NCBI RefSeq assembly: GCF_020524285.1 | Contig: NZ_JAIVKX010000004.1 | Coordinates: forward strand, 248,001 to 312,000 | Reading direction: 5' to 3' | Length of the DNA stretch: 64,000 nucleotides | DNA from: Alloyangia pacifica | GTDB lineage: Bacteria > Pseudomonadota > Alphaproteobacteria > Rhodobacterales > Rhodobacteraceae | Shown here: piece after piece, positions 19,964 to 28,538 of the stretch | Layout: every line of letters starts with the position of its first letter | Position numbering within the stretch: the first letter of the stretch is position 1 | The notes under the pieces: model-generated | Database searches by the model: none | What the model was told of the DNA's origin: nothing | Seen by the model: only the letters and a program-made list of their open reading frames with translations | Position numbers and translations under genes: made by a program

Positions 19964-21304
19964 TCAGCCGAGCCCGGCCAGTGTCCGCGCCATTTCCCTA
20001 TGTCGGGTTAATGCGGCTTCGATGTCTATGGTTGCAATGCGCCGGTCGCGCACAACCTGGCGCCCCTCGACAAAGAGGTGCCGCACCTTCTGCGGCCCTG
20101 CAAGCAGAAGCGCCGCCGGGTCCCAGGAACCGGCGCTTTCCAGCCCGCTCACGTCCCACAGCGCGAGGTCCGCGCGCATGCCGACGGCGACCTGCCCGCA
20201 ATCATGGCGCCCCAGCACCTCGGCACCACCGCGCGTCGCCACCCGCAGCGCCGCCCGGGCGCTCATCGCGTCGGCGCCGTTCTGCACCCGCTGCAGCAGC
20301 ATCGCCTGCCGCGCTTCGCCGATCAGGCTGGCCATGTCATTGCTGGCCGAGCCATCGACACCGAGCCCCACGTTCACCCCCGCGTCCAGCATCGCCCGCA
20401 CCGGCGCGATGCCCGAGCCGAGGCGGCAGTTGGAACAGGGGCAATGCGCAACGCCGGTGCGCGTGGCGGCGAAGAGGTCGATCTCCTGCCCGTCGAGCTT
20501 CACGCAGTGGGCGTGCCAGACGTCGGGGCCGGTCCAGCCGAGGTCCTCGGCGTATTGCCCCGGGCGGCAGCCGAATTTCTCCAGAGAATAGGCCACGTCC
20601 TCGTCGTTCTCGGCGAGGTGGGTGTGCATCATCACCCCCTTGTCGCGGGCCAGGATGGCGCTGTCGCGCATCAGCTCGCGGCTCACCGAGAAGGGCGAAC
20701 AGGGCGCGACGCCGACGCGCACCATGGCGCCCTCCGAGGGGTCGTGGAAAGCGTCGATCACCCGGATGCAGTCCTCGAGGATGGCCCCCTCGTCCTCGAC
20801 CAGCGAGTCCGGCGGCAGACCGCCCTTGCTGACGCCGATGCTCATGCTGCCGCGGGTGGCATGGAACCGCACGCCGAGATCCTCGGCGGCGGCGATGCTG
20901 TCATCCAGCCGCGCGCCGTTGGGATAGAGATAGAGGTGGTCCGAGCTCAGCGTGCAGCCCGAGAGCGCCAGTTCCGCCAGCCCGACCTGCGCCGAGACGT
21001 AGAACTCTTCGGGGCCGAAGCGCTCCCAGATCGGGTAGAGCGTCTGCAGCCAGCCGAAGAGCAGCGCATCCTGCCCGCCCGGCACCGCCTTGGTGAGCCC
21101 CTGGTAGAGATGGTGATGGGTGTTCACCAGCCCCGGCGTAACCACGCAATGACGCGCATCGACGATCTCGCCCACGGTTTCCAGCCGCGGGCCGATGCCC
21201 GCAATCACCCCGTCGCGCAACAGGATGTCGGCCTCCGAAAGCTCGGTCTCGGCATCGTCCATGGTCAGGACGGTGCGCGCGTTGCGGATCAGGATTTCGC
21301 TCAT
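19964..21304 (-). CDS. 8-oxoguanine deaminase (amidohydrolase)
   Basis: A 446-residue amidohydrolase of the atrazine chlorohydrolase/TrzN group, closest in pattern to 8-oxoguanine deaminases, which convert 8-oxoguanine to urate. Motifs: VNTHHHLYQG near residue 60, HTHLAEN near 232, HAHCVKL near 267, and GVDGSASND near 322. The SSDHLYLYPNG segment near 122 is typical of this subgroup. A substrate other than 8-oxoguanine (isocytosine-like compounds) cannot be excluded. Guanine deaminase lies close by on the opposite strand. Confidence 0.85.
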   Translation of the reverse strand: MSEILIRNARTVLTMDDAETELSEADILLRDGVIAGIGPRLETVGEIVDARHCVVTPGLVNTHHHLYQGLTKAVPGGQDALLFGWLQTLYPIWERFGPEEFYVSAQVGLAELALSGCTLSSDHLYLYPNGARLDDSIAAAEDLGVRFHATRGSMSIGVSKGGLPPDSLVEDEGAILEDCIRVIDAFHDPSEGAMVRVGVAPCSPFSVSRELMRDSAILARDKGVMMHTHLAENDEDVAYSLEKFGCRPGQYAEDLGWTGPDVWHAHCVKLDGQEIDLFAATRTGVAHCPCSNCRLGSGIAPVRAMLDAGVNVGLGVDGSASNDMASLIGEARQAMLLQRVQNGADAMSARAALRVATRGGAEVLGRHDCGQVAVGMRADLALWDVSGLESAGSWDPAALLLAGPQKVRHLFVEGRQVVRDRRIATIDIEAALTRHREMARTLAGLG

Positions 21305-21417
21305 TTCGGGCCTCCTCGCGTGGGTTCTGCCACCCTGCCCCTTCGGGGCAGCGAAGGAAAGGCTGGCCCCGCGCGAGGCTGTTTCGGGATTTGCCGAAGA
21401 ATGAAGGAGGCGGGCCC

Positions 21418-22242
21418 TCAGCCGTTCAGCAGCGCCATCGCCTCGGCATGGATCTCGGCGTTCGCGGCGGCAAGCACCTGCCCGCCCTCGTGCACCTTGC
21501 CGCCCTGCCAGTCGGTGACCAGACCGCCCGCGGCCTCGATCACGGCGATCGGCGCCTGGATGTCATAGGGCTGCAGCCCGGCCTCGATCACCAGGTCGAT
21601 CTGCCCCGCCGCGAGCAGCGCGTAGGCGTAGCAATCCATGCCGTAGCGGATCAGCCGCGCCTGCGCCGCAACCCGGCGAAACGCCTCGGCCTCGGCCTCG
21701 GTGCCGACCTCGGGGAACGTGGTGAACAGGATCGCCTCGGCCAGCGGCCGCGCCGCGCGCGCGCGCAGCGGACGGGTGCCCAGCGGGCCGGACCACGTGG
21801 CACGCCCAAGGCCGCCCTCGAAACGCTCTGCGGTATAGGGTTGGTCGATCACCCCCAGCACCGGGCCGGAGGCATCCGACAGGGCGATCAGCACCCCCCA
21901 GGTCGGCGTGCCCGACAAGAAGCCGCGGGTGCCGTCGATCGGGTCGAGCACCCAGGTCAGGCCGCTCTCGCCCGCCGCGCGGCCATATTCCTCGCCGAGG
22001 ATGGCATCCATGGGGCGCCGCGCCGCCAGCACCTCGCGCATCGCCTGCTCGGCGGCGCGGTCTGCGACGGTGACCGGATCGAAGCCTTCGGACAGCTTGT
22101 TCTCCGCGCCGAGCCCGTCGGCGCGGAAATGCGGCAGGATCGCCGCGCGCGCGGCCTCGGCCAGCTCTGCGGCGGTTCGCCAGAGCTCGTCGGCCAGCTC
22201 TGCAGAGATGTCTGCGGAAATGTCGGTGGAAGTCTCAGCCAT
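21418..22242 (-). CDS. hisN: Inositol monophosphatase family, likely histidinol-phosphatase
   Basis: A 274-residue IMPase-fold phosphatase. The metal-binding Glu lies in ILGEEYG near residue 87, the WVLDPIDGTRGF motif near 103-114, and the third aspartate in LQPYDIQAPIAVIEAAGG near 226. In Rhodobacteraceae this group usually serves as the HisN-type histidinol-phosphatase of histidine synthesis, since the HisB phosphatase domain is absent. No other his gene adjoins it, so the exact substrate remains an inference. Confidence 0.82.
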   Translation of the reverse strand: MAETSTDISADISAELADELWRTAAELAEAARAAILPHFRADGLGAENKLSEGFDPVTVADRAAEQAMREVLAARRPMDAILGEEYGRAAGESGLTWVLDPIDGTRGFLSGTPTWGVLIALSDASGPVLGVIDQPYTAERFEGGLGRATWSGPLGTRPLRARAARPLAEAILFTTFPEVGTEAEAEAFRRVAAQARLIRYGMDCYAYALLAAGQIDLVIEAGLQPYDIQAPIAVIEAAGGLVTDWQGGKVHEGGQVLAAANAEIHAEAMALLNG

Positions 22243-22299
22243 GACGGCCCCCTGCTGCGCGGTCCTACCGGATCCAGCTATCGCAGGGGGCGCTCAGGC

Positions 22300-22686
22300 T
22301 CAAGCGACGTCGGAGAGAACCCGCGCCAGCTCGAACAGGCGGCGGCGCTGGTTTTCCGGGATCGCGTAGTAGGAGCGCACGAGGTCGAGCGCTTCTTTGT
22401 CGCCGAGGATGTCGGCAGGCATCGCCGGGCTCGCGGGCGCGGCCTCGGCATCGCCGGATTGCTGTTCGCTCTCGATGCCTTCGAAGAAGAAGCTCACCGG
22501 CACCTCGAGGGCATCGGCAATGTCCCACAGGCGAGAGGCGCTGACTCGGTTCGCACCGGTCTCGTACTTTTGGATCTGCTGAAACTTGATGCCGACATGT
22601 TCGGCCAGCTGCTGCTGTGTCATACCAACAAGCCAGCGGCGGTGACGAATGCGTTTACCCACATGCACGTCCACGGGATGCGTCAT
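22300..22686 (-). CDS. XRE-type helix-turn-helix regulator
   Basis: A 128-residue DNA-binding protein. The lambda-repressor-like HTH spans residues 9-70, with recognition segment TQQQLAEHVGIKFQQIQKYE; an acidic linker and a C-terminal helix pair (about 90-127) follow. This layout matches small SinR/PhyR-region-like regulators widespread in Alphaproteobacteria. It has a 299-base upstream gap shared with the divergent oxidoreductase gene; I saw no clear operator in that gap. The target is unknown. Confidence 0.9.
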   Translation of the reverse strand: MTHPVDVHVGKRIRHRRWLVGMTQQQLAEHVGIKFQQIQKYETGANRVSASRLWDIADALEVPVSFFFEGIESEQQSGDAEAAPASPAMPADILGDKEALDLVRSYYAIPENQRRRLFELARVLSDVA

Positions 22687-22985
22687 CGTATTTTCCTTTC
22701 ACTCGCCCTGTGCAAAAAACCAGAGCACCAACAAAAATCCGACCGCTCACAGCAGCGGCCGGAGCCACACTTTTAACGTGAACAAAAGCTACCTTGCTTA
22801 TCCGAGTTAGATCAAGTGAGTTGCGCCGCAGGCGATGAGCGTCGGAGGGGCGTTGCACTCCGTGGTTGTAAATCCAAACAATGACTTAACGTCGCTTCCC
22901 GCGCGTTCACATTTTTGCCAAGTTCTTCCCGGCGCAGCGATAAATTTGGGCGCTTCCAGCACAAACCTATACCGAGGGATATGTA

Positions 22986-23951
22986 ATGCTAGCCTATCGG
23001 ATTGACTCGCAGGGCACCCTTCCGAATCTCACCGAGACGGCCATTCCGGCCCCCGGAGAGGGCGAGATTCGCCTCCGGATCGAGGCTTGCGGCCTCAATT
23101 TCGCCGATCTTCTGATGATCGAGGGACGCTATCAGGACACGCCGGAGCCTCCTTTCACCCTTGGGATGGAGGTCGCCGGGGCGGTCGACGCGGTGGGTCC
23201 CGGGGTCAGCGGGCTGCGCCCCGGCGACCGCGTCGCGCTCTTCGGCGGTCAGGGCGGGCTCGCGGAATACGGCGTCTTCGACGCGGCGCGCGCGGTGCCC
23301 CTGCCCGACACGATGAGCAGCACGGTCGCCGCCGGTTTTCAGATTGCTTATGGCACCAGCCACCTCGCCCTCGACCACCGCGCCCGGCTGCAGCCCGGCG
23401 AGACGCTGCTGGTGCTCGGCGCGGCCGGGGGCGTCGGCCTCACCGCGGTGGAGATCGGCAAGATGATGGGCGCGCGGGTGATCGCCTGCGCGCGCGGGCC
23501 GGAGAAGCTCGAGGTCGCGCGCCGCGCCGGGGCGGATCACCTGATCGATGCCCGCGAGGCCGACATCCGCGCCGAGGTGAAGGCCCTTGGCGGCGCCGAC
23601 GTGGTCTATGACGCGGTCGGCGGGGCGCAATTCGACGCCGCCTTCCGCGCCTGCAACCCCGAGGCCCGCATCCTGACCATCGGCTTCGCCAGCGGCACCG
23701 TCCCGCAGATCAAGGCCAACCACCTGCTGGTCAAGAACCTCACCGTGATGGGGCTCTACTGGGGCGGCTACCTGAAGTTCCGCCCCGAGGCGCTGACCGG
23801 CTCGCTGGCGCAACTCTTTGCCTGGCACGCCGAGGGAAAGCTGCACCCGCACGTCAGCCACGTGCTGCCGCTGTCGCGCGTGGCGGAGGGGCTCGAGCTG
23901 CTGCGCAGCCGGGCCTCCACCGGCAAGGTGGTGATCGAGATCCCCGGCTGA
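22986..23951 (+). CDS. NADPH:quinone oxidoreductase family protein
   Basis: A 321-residue zinc-free medium-chain dehydrogenase. The N-terminal catalytic domain has GLNFADLLMIEGRY near residue 33 and PFTLGMEVAG near 56. The Rossmann domain carries VLGAAGGVGLTAVEIGK near 143, the NADPH-binding fingerprint. Members reduce quinones or enones by NADPH. It is convergent with a LysR gene just three bases after its stop codon. Confidence 0.92.
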   Translation: MLAYRIDSQGTLPNLTETAIPAPGEGEIRLRIEACGLNFADLLMIEGRYQDTPEPPFTLGMEVAGAVDAVGPGVSGLRPGDRVALFGGQGGLAEYGVFDAARAVPLPDTMSSTVAAGFQIAYGTSHLALDHRARLQPGETLLVLGAAGGVGLTAVEIGKMMGARVIACARGPEKLEVARRAGADHLIDAREADIRAEVKALGGADVVYDAVGGAQFDAAFRACNPEARILTIGFASGTVPQIKANHLLVKNLTVMGLYWGGYLKFRPEALTGSLAQLFAWHAEGKLHPHVSHVLPLSRVAEGLELLRSRASTGKVVIEIPG

Positions 23952-23954
23952 GCC

Positions 23955-24827
23955 CTATTCCGCCGCCATCTCCGGGCGGCGGCGCAGGCTGCAGAACTCG
24001 CTGCGCAGCATCTCCTGCAGCGGCTCTATGATCTGCGGCTTGGCGCCCGAGCCGTAGAGGCAGATCTTCTGCAGCCCGAGGTCCGGCAGCACCCCCTGCG
24101 GGATCATCTCGAAATGCTGCGGCGCGTGGCCTTCGAGGATCGGCGTCACCGCAAGGTCCGCCGAGACCGAGACCTCGATGGTCCGGTCCATCTCGGAATC
24201 CACCGCCAGCTCCCAGTCCAGCCCCTCGCGCTCCATCTGCGCGATGGCCACCGGCCGGAACCCGCAGCGGCGCGAGAAGGCGATGCGCAGCGGCTTGCTG
24301 CGCCAGGCGGTGCCATCCGGTGCGCCGAACCAGCGCAGCGGCACCTCGAGCAGCGCCTCGCCGCCCTCGCCCGGCGCACTCTCGGTGGTCAGGATCACGT
24401 CGATCGCGCCGCGCGCGAACTGCTCCTTCAGGTCGGTCGTATACGAGCTGATCAGCTGCACCCGCACCCGCGGGTAGTCGCGCTGCATACGCTTCATGAT
24501 ACGCGGGATCACCGGGTAGACGATGTCATGCGGCACGCCGAGTACGATCTCCCCCTCCCAGTCCTGGCGGGTGAGCCGGGCGTAGATCTCGTCGTTCATC
24601 TCGACCATGCGGCGGGCGTATTTCAGCAGCTGCTCGCCGGCGGGGGTGAGCGCCACGCCGCGCCCCGAGCGGTCCAGCAGCGCCAGTCCCAGCATCTCCT
24701 CGAGCCGCTTGAGCTGCATCGAGACCGCCGATTGCGTCAGGTTCAGGAACCCGGCCGCGCGGGTCACCCCGCCGGAATCCGCCACCGCCACGAAGGAGCG
24801 CAGGGTCGTCAGGTCGAGATTTCGCAT
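23955..24827 (-). CDS. LysR family transcriptional regulator
   Basis: A 290-residue regulator with an N-terminal winged HTH (residues 5-62, with AAGFLNLTQSAVSMQLKRLEEMLG) and a periplasmic-binding-like effector domain from about residue 90. LysR proteins usually act on a divergent neighbour; here that is the small DUF1127 gene 126 bases away, and the gap contains an inverted repeat. The effector is unknown. Confidence 0.93.
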   Translation of the reverse strand: MRNLDLTTLRSFVAVADSGGVTRAAGFLNLTQSAVSMQLKRLEEMLGLALLDRSGRGVALTPAGEQLLKYARRMVEMNDEIYARLTRQDWEGEIVLGVPHDIVYPVIPRIMKRMQRDYPRVRVQLISSYTTDLKEQFARGAIDVILTTESAPGEGGEALLEVPLRWFGAPDGTAWRSKPLRIAFSRRCGFRPVAIAQMEREGLDWELAVDSEMDRTIEVSVSADLAVTPILEGHAPQHFEMIPQGVLPDLGLQKICLYGSGAKPQIIEPLQEMLRSEFCSLRRRPEMAAE

Positions 24828-24850
24828 ACATCAAGCTCCGTGATGAATAG

Positions 24851-24884
24851 CTTCAGGATCATTCGTTTTACAGATTTCCTGAAG
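24851..24884. promoter_or_regulatory. Inverted repeat in the LysR/DUF1127 divergent promoter
   Basis: CTTCAGGA (24851-24858) and TCCTGAAG (24877-24884) form perfect 8-bp arms 18 bases apart, in the gap between divergent start codons. It is a candidate operator for the adjacent LysR protein. Confidence 0.4.
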
Positions 24885-24953
24885 AGCAGCATAAACCATC
24901 ACACAGCAACATGGAAACACCGAGACACATCAGCATATGTGAAGGATAAGCTC

Positions 24954-25178
24954 ATGCCCCGTGATATCGCCCTCCCCCGCGCCCGGATCCGTCACCGCCC
25001 GCTGCGCCGCGCCACGCGCCTGGCGCGCTTCATCGACCTGCTCGGCCTCGCCCGCCAGCGCCGCAAGCTCGCCGAGCTCGACGATCATCTGCTGCGCGAC
25101 CTCGGGCTGACCCGGCGGCAGGCGCTGGAAGAAGCCAAGCGCGGCTTCTGGGACGCCCCGGGCCACTGGCGCAACTGA
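24954..25178 (+). CDS. DUF1127 domain-containing protein
   Basis: A 74-residue, very Arg-rich protein. The C-terminal 40 residues match DUF1127: LARQRRKLAELDDHLLRDLGLTR and the following acidic helix. Arg-rich DUF1127 proteins in other Alphaproteobacteria influence phosphate, RNA or nitrogen physiology, but no role can be given here. ATG 24954 has an AAGGA ribosome site just upstream. A strong terminator follows, so this is a one-gene transcript. Confidence 0.88.
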   Translation: MPRDIALPRARIRHRPLRRATRLARFIDLLGLARQRRKLAELDDHLLRDLGLTRRQALEEAKRGFWDAPGHWRN

Positions 25179-25237
25179 GTTCCCTGCAACCCCCTCGCGC
25201 CATTCCGCTTTTCGGGCCGCTCCCCCGGGGCCCGCAC

Positions 25238-25288
25238 TGCCCTCTTCGCCGACGCCCTTCCGCGGGCCGCACGAAGAGGGCATTTTTA
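25238..25288 (+). terminator. Terminator after the DUF1127 gene
   Basis: An 11-bp stem (TGCCCTCTTCG with its complement) encloses a 23-base loop and is followed by TTTTT. It fits an intrinsic terminator on the plus strand. Confidence 0.85.
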
Positions 25289-25406
25289 GTTCAGAAACAG
25301 TCTCTTTTGCGCATCGCCCGTCTTGAAATGGGCAAAGGTGCTGCCAATATCGAAGCGGAACAGTTATCTTTAGGCTGCACATATTCAACTCGGAGGACAC
25401 GACCCG

Positions 25407-26150
25407 ATGGCAGACTTGAACACAATCCGGACCCACGGCGCGGCGGGCGCACGCGCGGCCCAGATTGACGCGGGGCTCCGCGCGCACATGAACAAGGTCT
25501 ACGCGACCATGTCCGTGGGCATGCTGCTGACCTTCGCAGTCGCCTGGGCCGTGGGCACGAGCCCGAACCTTCTGGCGGTCTTCCGCGACCCGGCGACCCT
25601 GCAGCCGAACATCCTCGGCTGGATCGTCATGTTCGCCCCGCTGATCATGGTCTTCGCCTTCGGCGCGGCCCTCAACCGCCTGTCCGCCGCCGGCGCGCAG
25701 CTGTTCTTCTACGCCTTCGCGGCGGTGATGGGCCTGTCGCTGAGCTGGATCTTCGTGGCCTTCACCGGCTTCTCGATCGCCCAGGTCTTCCTGGTGACCG
25801 CGATCGCCTTTGCCGGCCTCTCGCTCTGGGGTTACACCACGAAGAAGGACATCTCCGGCTGGGGTTCGTTCCTGATCATGGGCGTGATCGGCATCCTGGT
25901 CGCCTCGATCATCAACATCTTCCTCGGCTCGCCGGCGATCTACTTCGCCATCTCGATCCTGGGTGTGCTGATCTTCGCCGGCCTGACCGCCTATGACACG
26001 CAGAACATCAAGAACACCTACCTCCAGCACGCCGCCCACGGCGACAGCGAATGGCTCGCCAAGTCGGCCATCGTCGGCGCGCTGAACCTCTACATGGACT
26101 TCATCAACCTGTTCATGTTCCTGCTGCAGCTGCTCGGCAACCGCGAGTAA
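25407..26150 (+). CDS. Bax inhibitor-1/YccA family protein
   Basis: A 247-residue membrane protein with seven hydrophobic segments after a 30-residue N-terminus. It carries BI-1 features such as MNKVYATMSVGMLLTF near residue 28 and GLTAYDTQNIK near 191, with the conserved Asp pair of the pH-sensing region. Members of this family are Ca2+-leak channels or protease-associated factors (YccA with FtsH). A GGAGGAC ribosome site precedes the ATG, and a terminator follows the gene. Confidence 0.93.
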   Translation: MADLNTIRTHGAAGARAAQIDAGLRAHMNKVYATMSVGMLLTFAVAWAVGTSPNLLAVFRDPATLQPNILGWIVMFAPLIMVFAFGAALNRLSAAGAQLFFYAFAAVMGLSLSWIFVAFTGFSIAQVFLVTAIAFAGLSLWGYTTKKDISGWGSFLIMGVIGILVASIINIFLGSPAIYFAISILGVLIFAGLTAYDTQNIKNTYLQHAAHGDSEWLAKSAIVGALNLYMDFINLFMFLLQLLGNRE

Positions 26151-26175
26151 TCGCGCCGCCGGCACCGGCATCCCG

Positions 26176-26213
26176 GCCCCGCCAGACCCCAGGGTTTGGC
26201 GGGGCTTTTCTTT
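26176..26213 (+). terminator. Terminator after the BI-1 gene
   Basis: The stem GCCCCGCCA/TGGCGGGGC, with further CCC/GGG pairing inside, is followed by CTTTTCTTT on the plus strand. Confidence 0.88.
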
Positions 26214-26242
26214 GGCGATTTGCAATATCGGCGCCCGGCGGC

Positions 26243-26929
26243 TCAGAGCGACACGGAAACCTCGCCGGGCAGCAGCTCGGCGGCCATGAGCCCGCGCAGC
26301 GAATTGCCGATCCAGAGCCGTTTCGCACGCTGAAGGTCGGCAAGGCTCACCCTTGCCTCGGCAAAGGCCCCCTCCTCCAGCAACGTCTCGCGCAGAACTC
26401 CCGGCAAGAGGCCGGACGACAGCGCGGGCGTCACCCGCGCGCCGTCTTCACGCTCCAGAAAGACATTCGTGTAAGCCCCTTCGCAGAGCGCGCCGTAGGT
26501 GTTGAGGAACAGCAGCTCGTCCACTCCCTCGGGCCGCGCCTTCAGCGCCGCGTCGTAGAGCGCGCGCGCGGTCGTCTTGTGGCGCAGCAGCGCGTCATCA
26601 GGATCGAGCCGCGCCGCACAGAGCATCACCCGTGTCCCCGCGGGGACAGAGGCCTGATCGAAGGGCGCCGAGGTGATCTCGATATCCCCGGCCCGCCCGA
26701 CCGTCAGCCGCAGCCGCCGCGGTCCGTCAGCTTGAAACCCGGACAGCGCCGCCTCCAGCGTGGCGCGCTCCATAGAAATGCCGAGCGCCACGCAGCTTCG
26801 CAGACAGCGCGCCACATGGCGGGCGCCGCGCAGCGCGCCGCGCCCCGGCTCCCAGCGCAGGGTCTCGATCAGCCGCAGCTCGGGGCTCAGCCCTTCTGCA
26901 GCAATCCGGTCAGGAATCGGGCTTTCCAC
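26243..26929 (-). CDS. pabC: Aminotransferase class IV, likely aminodeoxychorismate lyase
   Basis: A 228-residue fold-type IV PLP enzyme. The PLP lysine is likely in LRHKTTARALYD near residue 118, followed by the ELLFLNTYGALCEGAYTNVF segment near 140-160 and PGVLRETLL near 180. It overlaps pabB, so its likely role is release of p-aminobenzoate from 4-amino-4-deoxychorismate. I place the start at GTG 26929 because an AGGAGG site stands at good spacing and no ATG exists at the expected position. It overlaps pabB by 43 bases. Confidence 0.87.
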   Translation of the reverse strand: MESPIPDRIAAEGLSPELRLIETLRWEPGRGALRGARHVARCLRSCVALGISMERATLEAALSGFQADGPRRLRLTVGRAGDIEITSAPFDQASVPAGTRVMLCAARLDPDDALLRHKTTARALYDAALKARPEGVDELLFLNTYGALCEGAYTNVFLEREDGARVTPALSSGLLPGVLRETLLEEGAFAEARVSLADLQRAKRLWIGNSLRGLMAAELLPGEVSVSL

Positions 26930-28023
26930 AGCGCCTCCTCGTATTCCGCCTCGCAGGTGCTGTCCTGCACGATACCGCCGCCGACGCCCAATAGCGCACG
27001 GCCCGCGCCGGTCACCGTCAGCGTGCGGATCGCCACGTTGAACTCCGCCGACCCATCCGGCGCCATCCAGCCGAGCCCGCCACAATAGACCCCGCGGCGC
27101 CAGCGCTCGAGCCGGTGGATGGCCTTCATCGCCGCGATCTTCGGCGCGCCGGTGATCGACCCGCAAGGGAAGATCGCCCGCAGGAGATCAGGCACCGTGG
27201 GCCTGGCCTCGAACTCGGCCACCACGCGCGAGACCATCTGGTGCACCGTGGCGTAGCGCTCGACCTTCAGCAGCTCGGGCACCTTCACGCTGCCCGGCCG
27301 CGCCAGCCGCGACAGGTCATTGCGCATGAGATCGACGATCATCACGTTCTCGGCCCGGTTCTTCTCGTCCGCCGCCAGCGCCTCGCGCAGCGCGTCATCC
27401 TCGGCCGGAGTGGCGCCCCGCGGGGCGGTGCCCTTCATCGGCGCGACCTCGATGCGCCCCCCGGCGTCCAGCCGGAAGAACAGTTCAGGCGAGCAGGACA
27501 GGAGCGTTTCACCCCCAAGCTGTGCAAAGCCGCCGTGCCCCACCGGCTGGTAAGCCCGCAGCGCCGCCCAGAGCGCCTCGGGCGCGCCCTCGAAGCGGGC
27601 CTCCACCGGCATGGTCAGGTTGACCTGGTAGAGATCCCCCGCCGCCAGCATCTCCTTGACCTCTTGGAAAGCCGCGGCATAGCGATCGCGGGTCCAGAGC
27701 GGCGTCACCTCGGTGACCCGCGCGCGCTGTCCCTGCATCTCCGTAAGCGCCGCCGAGGCGTCCTGCGGGCCGTCGAAGACGCCGAATTGCAGCAGAGGGG
27801 CGCCGGGCTCCCAGAGGTGCGCCAGGGAGGGCTCCAGCGCGAATCCCAACTCGTAGGCGGCATAGCCTGCGACCCAGAACCCCGCCGCCCGGGCCTGCTC
27901 GAGCCGCGCGAGGGCGACCAGCGCCCCGGCGGGGCTGGAGGCGGTGACCAGCTCACGCGGACGGTCGAAGAGCGCCGGTGCGCCACCCGGCCCCGCCTCA
28001 AGAATGATCCGTGTCTCGTTCAT
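26887..28023 (-). CDS. pabB: Aminodeoxychorismate synthase component I
   Basis: A 378-residue chorismate-binding enzyme that aminates chorismate toward p-aminobenzoate for folate. Conserved segments are the YQVNLTMP region near 145, ENVMIVDLMRNDLSR near 228-242, VHQMVSRV near 265, and PCGSITGAPKIAAMK near 295. ATG 28023 is chosen over one 26 codons upstream because the upstream codons are a low-information Arg-rich leader. The glutaminase partner PabA is not in the window. It forms an operon with pabC. Confidence 0.94.
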   Translation of the reverse strand: MNETRIILEAGPGGAPALFDRPRELVTASSPAGALVALARLEQARAAGFWVAGYAAYELGFALEPSLAHLWEPGAPLLQFGVFDGPQDASAALTEMQGQRARVTEVTPLWTRDRYAAAFQEVKEMLAAGDLYQVNLTMPVEARFEGAPEALWAALRAYQPVGHGGFAQLGGETLLSCSPELFFRLDAGGRIEVAPMKGTAPRGATPAEDDALREALAADEKNRAENVMIVDLMRNDLSRLARPGSVKVPELLKVERYATVHQMVSRVVAEFEARPTVPDLLRAIFPCGSITGAPKIAAMKAIHRLERWRRGVYCGGLGWMAPDGSAEFNVAIRTLTVTGAGRALLGVGGGIVQDSTCEAEYEEALWKARFLTGLLQKG

Positions 28024-28099
28024 CGCCGCACCAGGTCGCCGCATCCTGGCGCGACCCCTAGCAGAGCGCCGGGGCGCGCGCGAGGGGCCAATGCGCAGC

Positions 28100-28129
28100 A
28101 AAAAGGGCCGTCCCCGCGGGGACGGCCCT
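28100..28129 (-). terminator. Terminator of the secreted-protein gene
   Basis: An 11-bp GC stem (GGGCCGTCCCC with its complement) has a two-base loop and is followed on the minus strand by TTTTTGC. The stem contains the palindrome GTCCCCGCGGGGAC that recurs elsewhere in the window. Confidence 0.88.
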
Positions 28130-28178
28130 GAGTGGTTTCTGCAGGGTCTCGGCGACCGCTTCGGCGCCGCCGCCCTAC

Positions 28179-28538
28179 TCAGTTCAACGCAAGTTCGGTC
28201 CGGGCCGGGGCGCTGGTCACGGTGACCGCATCCGCGCTGCGCTCGAAACGGTAAGAGACGCCCGAGACGCCCGGCAGGCCGAAGGTGGTGCTGTCGCCAT
28301 CCTCGAGGCGCATGGCGAGGCGCAGCGGCTCGGCGCCGGCGCGCTCGGTGTAGACGGCCACGACCTCGATTCCGGCCGCGTCGGCGGGCTGGGTGTAGAT
28401 GGACATGTCCACGGTGCCCTCGCGCAGGGTGCCGCCGGCGAGCGGCTCGGAGAGGGTCAGCGACGCCGCGGAGGCAGCCATGGGAAGCGACATGGGAAGG
28501 GCGATGGCCAGGGCGGCCAGGAGGGGAGCTTTGATCAT
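28179..28538 (-). CDS. Small secreted protein of unknown function
   Basis: A 119-residue protein with a signal peptide (residues 1-24, ending ASA-A). The mature 95 residues are acidic and beta-rich, with no cysteine. No family is recognised. ATG 28538 is the start that opens the signal peptide. It has its own terminator and lies between pabB and rpmG on the same strand, but the long gaps suggest separate transcription. Confidence 0.75.
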   Translation of the reverse strand: MIKAPLLAALAIALPMSLPMAASAASLTLSEPLAGGTLREGTVDMSIYTQPADAAGIEVVAVYTERAGAEPLRLAMRLEDGDSTTFGLPGVSGVSYRFERSADAVTVTSAPARTELALN

